NCBI GenBank assembly: GCA_013368375.1
Contig: JAACJP010000029.1
Coordinates: 1-64,000, forward strand
Direction: 5' to 3'
DNA from: Tricholomella constricta
Taxonomy: Eukaryota > Basidiomycota > Agaricomycetes > Agaricales > Lyophyllaceae
DNA: 64,000 nt
The notes beneath the pieces are model-generated. The model made no database searches, was not told the DNA's origin, and saw only the letters and a program-made list of their open reading frames with translations. The number at the start of each line of letters is the position of its first letter. Positions within the stretch are counted from its first letter, which is position 1. This document shows positions 45,896 to 56,942 of this stretch, in pieces. Made by a program: the position numbers and the translations under genes.

Positions 45896-48612
45896 ATGGG
45901 GTCGAGAAATTTACTGCACCTGCATGATGCTGCGCACCACTTCGCACCCTGTCAGCGGAGAATGTAGGCCATGTACGAGGACTAGAAGGGGGGAACTTCA
46001 GATGGATGCTTGACTGCGAAAAGGAGACGAACAGAACACATACCTCTGATAGCAAGACCCCTCCTTCCTCAGCCGTGACAGCGATCGGCGGAAGAAATGA
46101 TATTGAATTTTTGATCCGGGCATGTGCAGCTGCGCGCGGGACTAGATGAGAGGGATGTTAAGCAAGACCTGAACGAAGGATGGAAATGAACACACCTTGC
46201 ACTGTATATTGACCTGCGACAGCGATCTGCGGAAGAAAGGATGATGCTGTACAGGTGTGTCACGCCAAACAAGTACAGAGGCGCGGTGCTTCGCACCCTC
46301 ATCACATATCCAGAACATCGATGGCATTTTGCGGAGGGCAGCGGTCAGCGAGCAGATGAGTCCAGGCCTGTAGAACAGCGCACCGAGTATCGTGTAGATC
46401 ACGAGGCTGCAAAGGGGGGAGTGCTTCAGTGCATGCTTGTGTGCGAAGAGGAGTGGAGCATACCTCGAAGCAACAGCCCACACTTCAACAGATATCCTGG
46501 GCCGCGACAGCGATCGCCGGAAGAAAGAATATCGGATTTTTGACATGGCAATGTGTAGAAGTGTGGAAGATGTCGATGTATGGCTGGAAGGGAGGGCACG
46601 TCAGGCAAAACTTGATGGCAGTAAGGAAATTCAAACACCTCCACGCCAAACCCTAGGCGGATACCTTCACCAGCGACAGTGATCGGCAGAAGAAAGAAGA
46701 TCGTGGTGCACGGTGCTTCACGCCCACCTTCATCAGTCGTCCAGATTGTCGATAGCATTTCGCCGAAGGCCGGGGCGGACGCGGGGCAAATACTCGAGCC
46801 GGGCACCACCCCACGCCCTGCACAAGAGACTGAACAGCGATCGGCGGAAGGCGAAATGCCGAATTTGAGTGGCGAGGGGCGCAGATAATGGATGGATGCG
46901 TCAACACAGCTAGACAAGAACAATGAATGCTTGAAGGATAGATAATAAATAAACGAACTTACGTGGTGCTCCGCACCACTCCGCATCCTTGAGAAGGTGA
47001 TTGGCGAAAGACGAAATACCGAATTTGAGTGGCGAGGGCGCAGATAATGGATGGATGCATCAACACAGCTAGACAAGAACAATGAAGGATTGAAGGGTAG
47101 GTAATAGATAAACGAACTTATGTGGTGCTCCGCACCACTCCGCATCCTTGAGAAGGCGATCGGCGGAAGGTGAAATACCGGATTTTGGTGGCGAGGGGTG
47201 CAGATAATGGATGGATTCATCGACACAGCTAGACAAGAACAATGAATGCTTGAAGGGTAGGTAATAAATAAACGAACTTACGTGGTGCTTCGCACCACTC
47301 CGCATCCTTGAGAAGGCGATCGGCGGAAGGCGAAATATCGAATTTGGCGGCGAGGGGTGATATCAACGAAAGCATGGCGACCGTGAGCAAGCGTTGACAT
47401 TACTAGATGAGATCAACGAATGTGTAAGGTTAGAGAATAAACAAAAGGATGTATGTGGTGCTACGCACCACTCCGCACCATCGAGGGTGATTCCTGGATG
47501 AAAGAATATCAAATTTTACATGGCGCGACATTGAAAGACACTGGGGCGGTGGAAATTGCAAGGCGGGCACGGGTCAAATGGGGCTAGGCTTCTGGAGTGG
47601 GCACCACCTTGCACCCTACATCAGAGCCTCAATGGCGATCGGCGGAACACCAAATATTGAGTTTGGCGGCGAGAGGTGAAGGTTACAGAAGCGCAACCGC
47701 GACAAGGCGTGGGTACAGCTAGAGAGCATCAATGAGCGCTTGAGCAGTGGGGAATAAATGAACGAACCTACTATGGTTCTCCACACCCTACATTGAACCC
47801 TCAACAGCGATTGGCGGAAGTCCAAATATCGATTTTGGCGGCGAGGGGTGAAGGTGATTAATGCACGGCGACCACGGGAACTTGGTGTGGACGCAGCTAG
47901 ATATCATCAATTAGTGCTGAGAAGGTAACATTATTGATAAACGAACCTACTGTGGTGCTCCGCACCACTCTGCACCTTCGATGACGATTCCGGGAAGAAA
48001 AGGACTCGAGTTTGGCGTGGCGCAACATTCAAAGACTCTGGGGCGGCGTAAATCGCATGGCCGGCATGGGGCTGATGAAGCTAGACCTCTTGAACTAAGC
48101 ACCACTCCACACTCTACATTAAACCCTCAACAGCGATTGGCGGAAGTCCAAATATCGATTTTGGCGGCGAGGGGTGAAGGTGATTAATGCACGACCACGG
48201 GAACTTAGTGTGGACGCAGCTAGATATCATCAATTAATGCTGGAAGGGTAACATTATTGATAAACGAACCTACTGTGGTGCTCCACACCACTCTGCACCC
48301 TCGTTGACGATTCTCGGAAGAAGAAATATCGAATTTAATGTGGCGCAATTCGCAAAGGAAGGGGCAGCGCCAATTGCTCTCTGAGTGGGCAGATACTCGT
48401 GCGTTCCGCATCCTATGAAGCACCGGGATCCCAACAGCGATTGGCGGACGTCGAAATTTCGAATTCGAAGTGTGGAGTCGGCGTCCAGGTGTGTAGCAAT
48501 TGATCATCGCAAGATTGTCGAATTCGAAGGCTAGAAAAGAAGTGAAGTAAGCTGTTTTTCAGGAATCTGGCATGGTGCGAACATACCTGACAGTTCTCCG
48601 CTCCACACCACA
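45896..48612 (-). repeat. Tandem exon+intron-like modules with hairpin donors (unit 2)
   Basis: Same array as 34150-36550, with extra modules. Hairpins GTGGTGC...GCACCAC stand at 46963-46979, 47122-47138, 47282-47298, 47455-47471, 47952-47968 and 48275-48291. The spacing of the first four (159, 160, 173 bp) shows recent tandem amplification of about 160-bp modules that are single in unit 1. An unspliced minus-strand frame of 266 codons (46426-47226) crosses several modules and repeats the peptide RMRSGAEHH at a 53-residue period. This follows from one module length being a multiple of three and is not evidence of translation. Confidence 0.7.
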
Positions 48613-50010
48613 CCCTGTTCTTCCCAAATATCCAAGACCTTGATCCGCAATTGGGGTGCGATTATCTGGAATCTGCATCAGTAGATCACTCTCGTCCTTC
48701 ACGGAGAGCGCTGACATTGACATTTCCCAGCGTGCGGAGCACGCGTGGAGAGCACAATGGGTGCAATGAGGATGTAATCTTTACGTGTAGGTGAGAAATT
48801 GCTCTGCAAGACGTTGATGGCAAACTACTCACGGTTATTTGTCGCACGCCAAACAACGTCCTCGAGATCATTGACATTGGTGACGACGACCGAGTAGCAG
48901 CATTGCAGAGCTCGATGCATTATTCTGGGATTGGGGATGGGAGAGTGGACTGGCATAGATTCGGCATGGGAGGTGTGATATTTTCTTGTCCGTCGGGAGA
49001 GCTTTTATACTGATTTCCACGAACAGCCCTGAGCACTGTCGCCCGGCTGCGGCTGAAGCTTTCCGCCGCAAATTCTTGTCCGTCAGGTCAGTGTTTGTTG
49101 GTTTTACTTGGCAGAAAGCTTCTTACACTAGCCTGTTTATTGCCAGGGTATTGCTCCTCCGCTCAATATTCCAATGGAATTTCTTACACTAGTTTGTTTA
49201 TTGCCAGGGTATTGATATTCCAATCGAATCTCCTGGACCAGGGGAGCGGATCTTCCGTGCTTGTGCCTTCCCCACCGTCATCCACAGCTTGGGTTTCAAG
49301 TCGTGAGTAAAATATACCTGTACATGATTTTTGAAGAGCACATTGCTATCTGTGCCATCTCCCGGATGGTTAGAAAGTCTGCTAAAAAATCCATCCACTC
49401 TGGGAGCAGGCTCAGCTAGCAAGCAGGTATGTACCTTACCCCATATGCGACGCCACAAGCCTAGACTATCGCCACAATATCTTCCCACTCCACACTGGAC
49501 TTGCTTTGCCCAGCTTCTTCCAGTATCATGACCGGTATTTCTGCTACCGAGTTTCTGTCTTTTTTGTTTCAGAGCACTGGTCACTTACAAATTCTTTGTT
49601 TAGGTCAGGAATACGATGGGCTCTGCTTTCGCGACGACATGCTCACCTCGAAATTCCGCTACCTCTATTTCGTCCGCTCATATTCACGCATGCATACGGT
49701 AAGCTCAACACTCACCCTGTTTACTAGCACTGTATCCATCCCAACTTATATATCATTTGCAGGTTCCCTCATCTATTGCATCTTCTGTGGTATTTCGCTT
49801 GTGCTAGATCAGGTCTATGGAATATTGTGATTCAGGCACACCTGAGTTCTCCGTCAACGCGGTTAAGCTCCCATCAATTCATCTGCTGCTCGGAATGTTG
49901 CGTTCGAGTGTATATAAGCCCTCGTTTCTGAATGTAATTCCATCAGCTTCCCCTCATTGTCCTTCTCTACTCGCATTCTCACGCAATGATTCCCATATTT
50001 CTACGCCATA
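48613..50010. other. Unit-2 copy of 36551-37940
   Basis: Near-identical duplicate of the corresponding unit-1 stretch, with the same short frames and candidate splice sites and one added A near 49386. No gene supported. Confidence 0.45.
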
Positions 50011-50645
50011 TGTATGTCCAATTCGCTCTTCTGAATCCCAATATATCACCAAATTTCGGCTAATCAACACTCATTTTACAGAGATTTTTGCCCCGCGGCG
50101 AGCGGCACCGCGCTCCTCTTAGATACCGACGATGAACCCCGTTTCTGATTGGCTGTGCCAGCGGAGCGGTGCGCAGCACCGCGACATGCCAGGTCCTTAC
50201 TTTAATTACCTTTCTCATGGTGTGGGTGCCCCTTGTACATTGTCTACTCACATTATCATGCGATGATTCCCATTGTTTTTACGCCATATGTATGTTCAAT
50301 CCGCTCTCCTGAATTCCAATATCTCACCAAATTTATGCTAATCAACACACGTTTCTCAGAGATTTTTGCCCCGCGGCGAGCGGCGCCACGCTCCTCTTAG
50401 ATACAGACGATGAATCCCACCTCTGACTAGCTGTGACAGCGGAGCGGTGCGCAGCACCGCGACATGCTAGGTCCCTGTTTCCATCACCTTTCACATGGAC
50501 GTGTACCTTGATTACAGGAACCTTGGCCCTAGCATGTAGAACGGTAAGTTGACATTCTCCCACAAAAATGTTATCTAATCGAAATATTACAGGTCTGTCT
50601 TCAATCCCAGGATATTTCAGCTCAGCAGAAAACGGCAACTGTCAG
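50011..50645 (+). repeat. 206-bp exon-type modules (unit 2)
   Basis: Counterpart of 37949-38803 but with one full module fewer: an intron from about 50012, a single first-type block containing the GCGGTGC/GCACCGC inverted repeat, then a second intron (from about 50289) and the diverged last block ending at a GTAAGT donor near 50544. The two unit-2 blocks differ more from each other than the two unit-1 blocks do. Confidence 0.65.
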
Positions 50646-52100
50646 GTAAATGTATTTCGCGCTGCGGTGCAGCGGCTAGTAAATAGCCAATCGCGTACCT
50701 ATGATAGCCGTAGTGAAAGTTCAGCTAACGTCAGTGAGCGGCGCAGCCGCTGTGTGCACCCACACGCTGTTGCGCTCTCTACCCTTGCCTTTACTGCGCT
50801 CCTGCAGTGTTTCACGCTCTCCCATAGTGGGGCAGCCGGTACGCGCCAGCCACTCGCTCGCACCTGCACGCTGTAGAATTTCTGTGCACGGTGCACGCAG
50901 CACCCCGCACCGGCACTTGACTTTCTAAAGCTCATCGGGCGCGATGACGTGCCCGTGTGCCTGCCATTCATCGCAGTCGTACCCTTCTGTCCTGCTTATC
51001 GTAGTCAGTGATACGTACATGCTGCCGTAGATACCTGTATACCACCTGTATAGTGCACCCGTGAATATAATCCCCATTTTACTTGTCTATGCCTATCGCG
51101 TCCGCTGTAAGACTTGACGTTGATGTTGGACACGGCGACTGAATGTTGTGTATGTCAATTTAATGAGCTCTGTGTACTGCGCACCTTTGCATTGATGTTC
51201 CACTGTGTGTATTTCATGCCGACTGCAAGACTTGCGTGGATGGATGGTATTACACACCTGTACGTTGATGTCCGGAAGTCCAGATGACGACGACTGCGTG
51301 TACTTTATGTTGACTTTATTACTCGTGTATATACAATGGTATTGCGCACCTTGAGCGTTCGAGCCCGCTGTCCGTCTCTACATGCACTAACAGTGCATGC
51401 TCGCAGTGAGGAAGGTTACGCTACCCAATAAATGAGATAGCGAGCTAATTAGAAGGATAAACGGTGAGACGAATTGAACTCGAACAGGTACGTAGCCGTC
51501 AAGGGGAGAAGGAACACACCCTTGTGTTCATCGTACACCACATTCGCGCCTTTTGCTCCATTTACAGTGATGTATGTAGGGTAAAGTGTCGTCAGAAATG
51601 CGTCCACGCGTCCATAGATATGTACGTACCTATGTACCATTCACACCTTGGATATATCCTCCTCTGATCTCTCCACTGCGTGTGCGCGCTGTGTGACACC
51701 TCGAGCGATTCGGTTTCGCGTAGATGTTCGTTAGTGGACTGTGTACCATTTGTCAATGTATTAATTGTGTAAATGCAGTCGGTTGAACTCACCTTGATTG
51801 CCCCACGTCGTCCAGACGTGTCTGTGTGCCGCAACGCGTCCCAATCGCACCTTTAGCTTCGTTTACAAATTCTGTTGCATAGAGCGTAGTGGGATCTGCG
51901 TCCGCGTCGCTGGAGATGCGCACGTACCTGCCAGTGTCGATAGCATTCCCTGTGTGGTGTGCATGCGCCTGTATGTCGTTTATAGACTCTGTAGCAATTG
52001 TAAATGTTATTAATCGTGTAATACAGTCATGGAGAACAAGACTCATCGTTATGAACCCCACAGCGCGTGCTCACGACTCCACAGACCCACCCCACGAGTA
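50646..52100. other. Unit-2 copy of 38804-40300
   Basis: Duplicate of the unit-1 stretch with minor substitutions. Short frames only. Confidence 0.4.
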
Positions 52101-52115
52101 CTCGAGACGACGCGT

Positions 52116-52736
52116 CGCCTGGACGTGTCTATGTGTTCGTTACAGGTCCCAGTGGCGCCCTTTGCATCGACTTTGGGTTCTGAGGAGTAGAAGGGCAGTC
52201 AGTGATGCCAGATGTGCCCACATACCTTCCTGTGTCCAAACCGTTCCCTACACCGCTCCCTTCGAGTCCCTGTCATGTGTGTGCGTCTGTAAATCATTTG
52301 TAGTACTTGTCAGTGAATGGAATGGTATCAATATGGTCGTACTACGCACCTTGAGTCCTTGCCCATCGTCATGAGCCCCACAGCGCATGCTCACAACCCT
52401 ACAGCCCTACCCCACGAGTTCCTGCAATGACGAATCGCCTGGGCGTCTCTATGTGTTCGTTATGGGTCCCAGTGGCGCGCTTTGGATCGACTTTGAGTTC
52501 TGAAAAGGAGAGTGCAGTCAGTGATGGCAGACGTGTATGTACGTTCGTACGACGTCCCAATCGCGCCCTTTGCATTGGTTTCAGAGTTCTGTGGAGCAGA
52601 GTGCAGTGAAAAGGGCAGTCAGTGATGTTAGATGTGTCGTACCACGTCCCAATCGCGCCCTTTGCATCGGTATCAGAGTTCTATGGAGTGTAGTACAGTC
52701 AGTGGTGTGTTTCCGCCGCTAGAGACGCCTACATAC
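52116..52736 (-). repeat. Microexon-like array (unit 2, best preserved)
   Basis: Minus-strand chain, read from 52736 downward: intron 52681-52736 (56 bp), 38-bp block 52643-52680, intron 52589-52642 (54 bp), 38-bp block 52551-52588, intron 52500-52550 (51 bp), 36-bp block 52464-52499 (its donor is mutated to AT). Further on come intron 52180-52225 (46 bp) and 36-bp block 52144-52179 with a GTAACG donor. The introns carry ATCTAAC or CACTGAC branch-like sites and CAG or TAG ends. The blocks share a core of GATGCAAAGGGCGC and (A/G)(C/T)TGGGAC. A 38-bp exon is not a multiple of three, so the reading frame would rotate with each copy. Confidence 0.65.
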
Positions 52737-53118
52737 CTGAGATCGTTCGCTCTCCTGCTCCATCATCTCCCTACTGCATGAGGGTCGATGAGAAGGCATT
52801 CGGTGAGGCTGCGCAGTGTTCATCGCGAGTTGAACGCTACTGTAGGATCGAAGAGTAGAAGACTGCGATTGTGATAAGTTCTAGCGGTAAACAATTGTAG
52901 TTGATAAGATGGAAGCTCACCTTTGCGTACAAGTTGCGCGATTGAGAACGCAATCTGTCGGTTTGACATGCAGAACGGGCGGTAATCGCGCGGTACAACG
53001 GCCCGGGGTGTTGACCATTGTGGACAACAGTCGAAACTCAAATTTTGAACACGCCAACGCCCGATTTCAACTTTCGATGACTACTCCTATACATGCCGGC
53101 CTTTAACCGCTCCCCAGA

Positions 53119-53674
53119 ACGCTGCTCACTTTGGGTTCTGCTCATGGTGCGGAAAAGGCGGTGAATGATTGGCTGGCGCAGACGCTGGAGCTGTACCTGC
53201 TTGCGCTTACACAGTTTGCGATTTCTGCTGACACTGAGGTGGTGAGTTTCTTGTCGTTGGATGGTGTACATAGGGTTGGCTGGATGCTGGGCTATGGATC
53301 CACGAGGTGTCGTCAACTGGGCGCTGCTCGCCATTTCTCACTCTTTCATTCATACCATGCCCTCTTCCGTGTATTAACTTCTTTTGCCCCCAGATGCGCT
53401 CATTCTCTCTCGTCCTCCTCCGGCGCCTCCTCTTCCGTCCCGCCCCACCACCGGACCGCGTGCAGCCCCTCACCCTGTGCCCCGGCTGACACTGTACGAC
53501 CACCTCTCGTCCCAAACGCTCACCACCCTCGAACGCCTCCTCCTGCACTCCCTCTCGCACGAGCCGGCCCAAAAGGTGCGCAGGAACACCGTCGACACCG
53601 TCTGCGATATCGCCAACCAGGGCATGGCGCGCGGCCGGCCCTGGTGCGCCCTCCAGTCCCAGGCCTTTGCCATG
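53119..53674 (+). pseudogene. Importin beta fragment, copy 3 (exons 2-3 only)
   Basis: Covers the end of intron 1, exon 2, intron 2 and the first ~280 bp of exon 3, ending at TTTGCCATG. It carries the same lost acceptor AG and the same 1-bp deletion (about 53441-53447) as copy 2, plus its own changes. After 53674 the sequence switches abruptly to the 3' part of the F-box-type gene. Confidence 0.9.
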
Positions 53675-54100
53675 GGGGTGATGGGCACGTTCGTATTCGC
53701 ATTTGCATTCGCGTCGCCGCCTTGACCGCCCTGGTTTAGGGACACTGCATCGTCGAGAATTTCCCCTCCCTCTCCCTCCGCCCCTTCGTCTGCGTCTGCG
53801 CCTCTCACCGCCCCATGAAGGAGGCTAAACACACCTTCGCCTTCATCTTCATCTTCATCTTCACCCGCATCCCCCAACCGCACTCACTAAACGCCTCAGC
53901 ACCAGCGTCCACCGCATGCGAATCCACAACCGACGCCCGCCCCACCTCATCCAGCACCCCCAAGCCCGCCTGCTCCCGCGCCCTCCGCACAAGCCCCAAC
54001 ACGTCCCCCCGGCGCACAAACACCATCAGCCTCCGCACGTCCACGTCCACGTCCAGCCCGAGCCCCAGCACCACCAGCTGCACACGCGCCATGAGGATGA
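53675..54100 (-). pseudogene. 3' part of the F-box-type gene, out of frame
   Basis: A minus frame (53805-54092) reads LVVLGLGLDVDVDVRRLMVFVRRGDVL...GLGVLDEVGRA. This is homologous to the block at about 15160-15260, and C-terminal blades of this kind are usual in the family. It is in a different frame from the upstream exon because of the 14-bp duplication at 54101-54128. The end of the gene is cut by the importin fragment at 53674. Confidence 0.55.
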
Positions 54101-55264
54101 TCAGCGTCTCGTCCTCAGCGCCTCGTCCCGCGCCGTCGCGAAGGCCGGCGCGGAGGCGGGGGCGGGGGCGGGGGCGGGGTGCGTGGTGGGGTTGGGCTCC
54201 CCGCGGCTAGCGAGTCTGACGAGGACGTATCCGGGGGCGAGCTGGGGGAGCGCGAGCGTGACGAGGGCGTGCGTTGGTGCGTCTGTGTCTGCCGCGGGGA
54301 TGGCCCAGACGTCGAGGGCGGCGGTGCGGGTGTTTGGGAGGAGGAGGAGCGTCGGAGAAAGGAAGACGACGCTGGCATAGGTGTGGTTCGGTGCGTGTAC
54401 TTTCTATGGGTGGGAATTAAATTAGATGACGGGGTTGGTTGGTTGGTTAGTTGCATGTTGTAATCACAGGGGGGCGCACCATTTTGAGGGTGCCGGTCTG
54501 CCATTCGAAGACGTAGAACTGGTCGCAAGGCTGCAAGGGGTTGAGGAAGTGCGTGATGACGAGGGCGAGGTGGACGCCGACGATCTCGATGCCGATGGAG
54601 GGGCGAGGCCAGCGGGACTTGCTCACGAAGAGCACAGGGCTGCGCGCCAGGGGGTGCGGCTTGCCCGTCGAGAACTGGAGGATATGGCATCTGCGCTCGG
54701 TAGGGTGCGGTTTACTGCGGTCAAGAACACAAGACACATCAGCTACATGGAGAGAGAGAGAAGGTGGACGCAAGGCGGGTGTGCGCACGTGGTGACGACC
54801 GCGATGAGGTCGTGCTCGTATATATTTAGGCCCACATCGACAAAGGTACAGTCCACGTCGATGTGCGACCAGCCTGTGGGGTCGGCCGGCGTAGACGGCA
54901 GCTTGCAGTAGTGCAGCCTTCGGCGGCCATCATCACCGAGCAAATAGACACCGCCAACCAAGTCATATATGCCTGTCGGGTGGTGCCGGACTGGGATTGT
55001 CCTTTGGAAGTCAAAATTGAGGCGGGCCCAGCCCTGTTCGCGGCTGTTGAGCAGGGCCAGGCGCTCGGTGACAACGCTACCATGGGTGCTACGCGGGTTG
55101 TCCTCGACCTGAGCAGCTTGGGTGGCAAAGCGATATTGGAGGATCGGGAATGCCTTGAAGTAAGCATGCAGAGTGGAGTCTGCCTGAATGATGGACGCAA
55201 GCTCTGCGAGATCGAGAAAACATAGAATTCGGACAACAATCTCAGGCGGCAGTTGAAGCAGCAT
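54101..55264 (-). CDS. F-box protein gene, probably truncated by frameshift
   Basis: Three exons fit one frame: 55264-54789, 54714-54480, 54403-54101 (337 aa). The ATG at 55264 gives MLLQLPPEIVVRILCFLDL, a clear F-box (residues 1-40), which in SCF ubiquitin ligases binds Skp1. Then follow HLLQF-type beta blocks (CHILQFSTGKPHPLARSPVLFV) and SVVFLSPTLLLLPNT...LALPQLAPGYVLVR, as in a large basidiomycete F-box family of ~450-500 aa. The frame ends early at a TGA inside a 14-bp tandem duplication (54101-54128). Without it the frame would continue into the homologous 3' part. The retrotransposon starts 24 bp upstream of the ATG, probably separating the gene from its promoter. Confidence 0.6.
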
Positions 55265-55288
55265 CTTCGAGACAATCAAAATTCCGAG

Positions 55289-55465
55289 TCGGCGGCTGAG
55301 GCCACGTAAGCCTGCGCACGGCTGGCCTAAGTTTAGATAAGGCCATCGCGTGTCACGAAATTTACTTCCTCCTCTTTTGATTTCTAATATATTCAAGTAC
55401 TGGAGTATCTCTGAGACATTCTTTCTCATTCGCCTCCGCTCATCTTCGTTAAAACTTTTGCTCAC
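55289..55465 (+). repeat. Split direct repeat A1
   Basis: 177-bp left terminal repeat beginning TCGGCGGCTGAGGCC and ending just before the gag ATG at 55470. Identical by eye to A2. It must contain or adjoin the promoter. Confidence 0.92.
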
Positions 55466-55469
55466 TTAA

Positions 55470-56942
55470 ATGTCTGCTCAGCTGCCCAACGCCGGTATAC
55501 CCGGCCCTATCCCGGATGATTTTGATTTTGATGCACACTTGGCCGTTCCGGATGCTCTGGTGATGCCCGAGATCCCGCTCCCGATTCGTGTAGCTCGTAA
55601 CGTCGAGATTGAAGTCCACAATAACGATAGTATCTTCAGAACGGTCAACGCGAAAGAGACTCCCTCGCCGCGACCGGTGGACCTCGACATCGGGCCTCCC
55701 CTACGCCGTCTCTACTCTTTTTCGGATGAAGAATTCCAGGAGATGGTAGATAGTGAGACGTTGTGCGCTAGTCTCGCTCCTCTTCCGATTGCCCTCCTCA
55801 GGTTCATCGAGGGCGAGCGTGCGATCTTGAAGAAGACAGCTGAGCGCGACAGGCAAGCGGAGAAAGATAAAGACAAGGAGGGAGATACCAAAACGCGTAC
55901 CAAGCTCCTCGGTAGCATGCAGCTCCTCGATCCGGTCAAGCGGGTGCCCGCTCAGCGCGACCGGATTACCATCCCCACGACTTACCTGTTATGCGTCAAA
56001 AACAAGCTATGTCCTCCTCTCAATTTCTTTACCAACGAACACATTGACGCGGTCAATTACACTCCCCAGGATGTCCATTTCAAGCTGTTGCGACCCTGGG
56101 CTGACGAAGAGACCACTGAAAAGGTCCAGCTTTTGGACATGCCCAAGATGATTTCTTTATGGGGCTCAGATGACACCAGCGCCTGTCTGACTCCTTTCCG
56201 TTTCGTCGAGGCCTCCGGGAATTTGCTGGCCGCCCTTGAACTTTTGTGCGACCCCTCGCCTTCGGTCTCGGTTACCCTGGGCTCCGCTACTCCTTCGTCT
56301 GCCGCCGCGCCCTCGGTACCCTCCTATGCTTCTGAATATAGGAAGCACCGCGACTTCTTCGTGCAATTGGATAACTTCGAGGCAACTTTCCCGGATTGGT
56401 ATCCTTTCGAACTTAAGGCCCGAAGGGATATCCTCAAAGGCGTGTTATTCGACTGGGACGCGTACGCGTCCGAAGTGCTGCTTCGCGTTCGCCTGGGAGA
56501 GCTCGAACGCGAACGCCGTCCCAAACGTGCTTCGGATTCCGATGCTCCCTTTCCTAACAAGTTCCCTCGGCATTCTAGGCCTGATGCTCCTCCTGCTGTC
56601 AACCGTTCCCGCCAGTCCTTTCGTTCGGGCCCGACGCGAGTGCCACAGTGCCTCATATGCGCCAGGGGACACTCTTTCCGGGACCATCCCTCATCTACCA
56701 CCACTTTCGAGGACGGCAAACCACTCTTCTCACGTCTCCGCGACAACAACATCTGGTCCGCCAAAGCCCATAAAGGAGGAACGCAAAAGAGAATCTGTAG
56801 CCTGTACAACCTCAACCGGTTCTGCGACAATCGTCACGGACCCGATGCCCTCCATATCTGCTCTCTCTGCGGCGCCCAGCATGCCGCTTTTGAGCGCAGC
56901 CCGTCTTGTGACCGGACCTTTGACGGGTTTATCCAAGCCTGA
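55470..56942 (+). CDS. Gag-like protein of the retrotransposon (490 aa)
   Basis: Starts five bases after A1 (MSAQLPNAGIPGP). An acidic, charged N-terminal half includes a Lys/Asp/Glu-rich segment near residues 125-145, probably helical, followed by a capsid-like middle. The C-terminus has Cys/His clusters: CLICARGHSFRDH (about residue 393), then CSLYNLNRFC...HICSLCGAQH...C (about 445-480). These are the zinc-finger-like motifs usual in gag proteins of fungal Ngaro elements and likely bind the element RNA. The last 62 bp overlap the RT frame, which is in the +1 frame. Confidence 0.85.
   Translation: MSAQLPNAGIPGPIPDDFDFDAHLAVPDALVMPEIPLPIRVARNVEIEVHNNDSIFRTVNAKETPSPRPVDLDIGPPLRRLYSFSDEEFQEMVDSETLCASLAPLPIALLRFIEGERAILKKTAERDRQAEKDKDKEGDTKTRTKLLGSMQLLDPVKRVPAQRDRITIPTTYLLCVKNKLCPPLNFFTNEHIDAVNYTPQDVHFKLLRPWADEETTEKVQLLDMPKMISLWGSDDTSACLTPFRFVEASGNLLAALELLCDPSPSVSVTLGSATPSSAAAPSVPSYASEYRKHRDFFVQLDNFEATFPDWYPFELKARRDILKGVLFDWDAYASEVLLRVRLGELERERRPKRASDSDAPFPNKFPRHSRPDAPPAVNRSRQSFRSGPTRVPQCLICARGHSFRDHPSSTTTFEDGKPLFSRLRDNNIWSAKAHKGGTQKRICSLYNLNRFCDNRHGPDALHICSLCGAQHAAFERSPSCDRTFDGFIQA

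Larger units (their letters stand above)
41278..53118 (+). repeat. Tandem duplication unit 2 (11,841 bp)
   Basis: Second copy of the segment starting in importin intron 1. Its offset from unit 1 is about 11,746 at the importin stop, 12,062 after the hairpin-donor module array and 11,786 after the 206-bp exon array. Unit 2 has therefore gained about 316 bp (two modules) in the first array and has 276 bp less in the second. Confidence 0.95.

Noticed and set aside
46426..47226. 266-codon minus-strand protein with 53-residue repeats
   Set aside because: It reads straight through the predicted introns, and the repeat in frame follows from one module length being a multiple of three; the same modules in unit 1 do not keep the frame.
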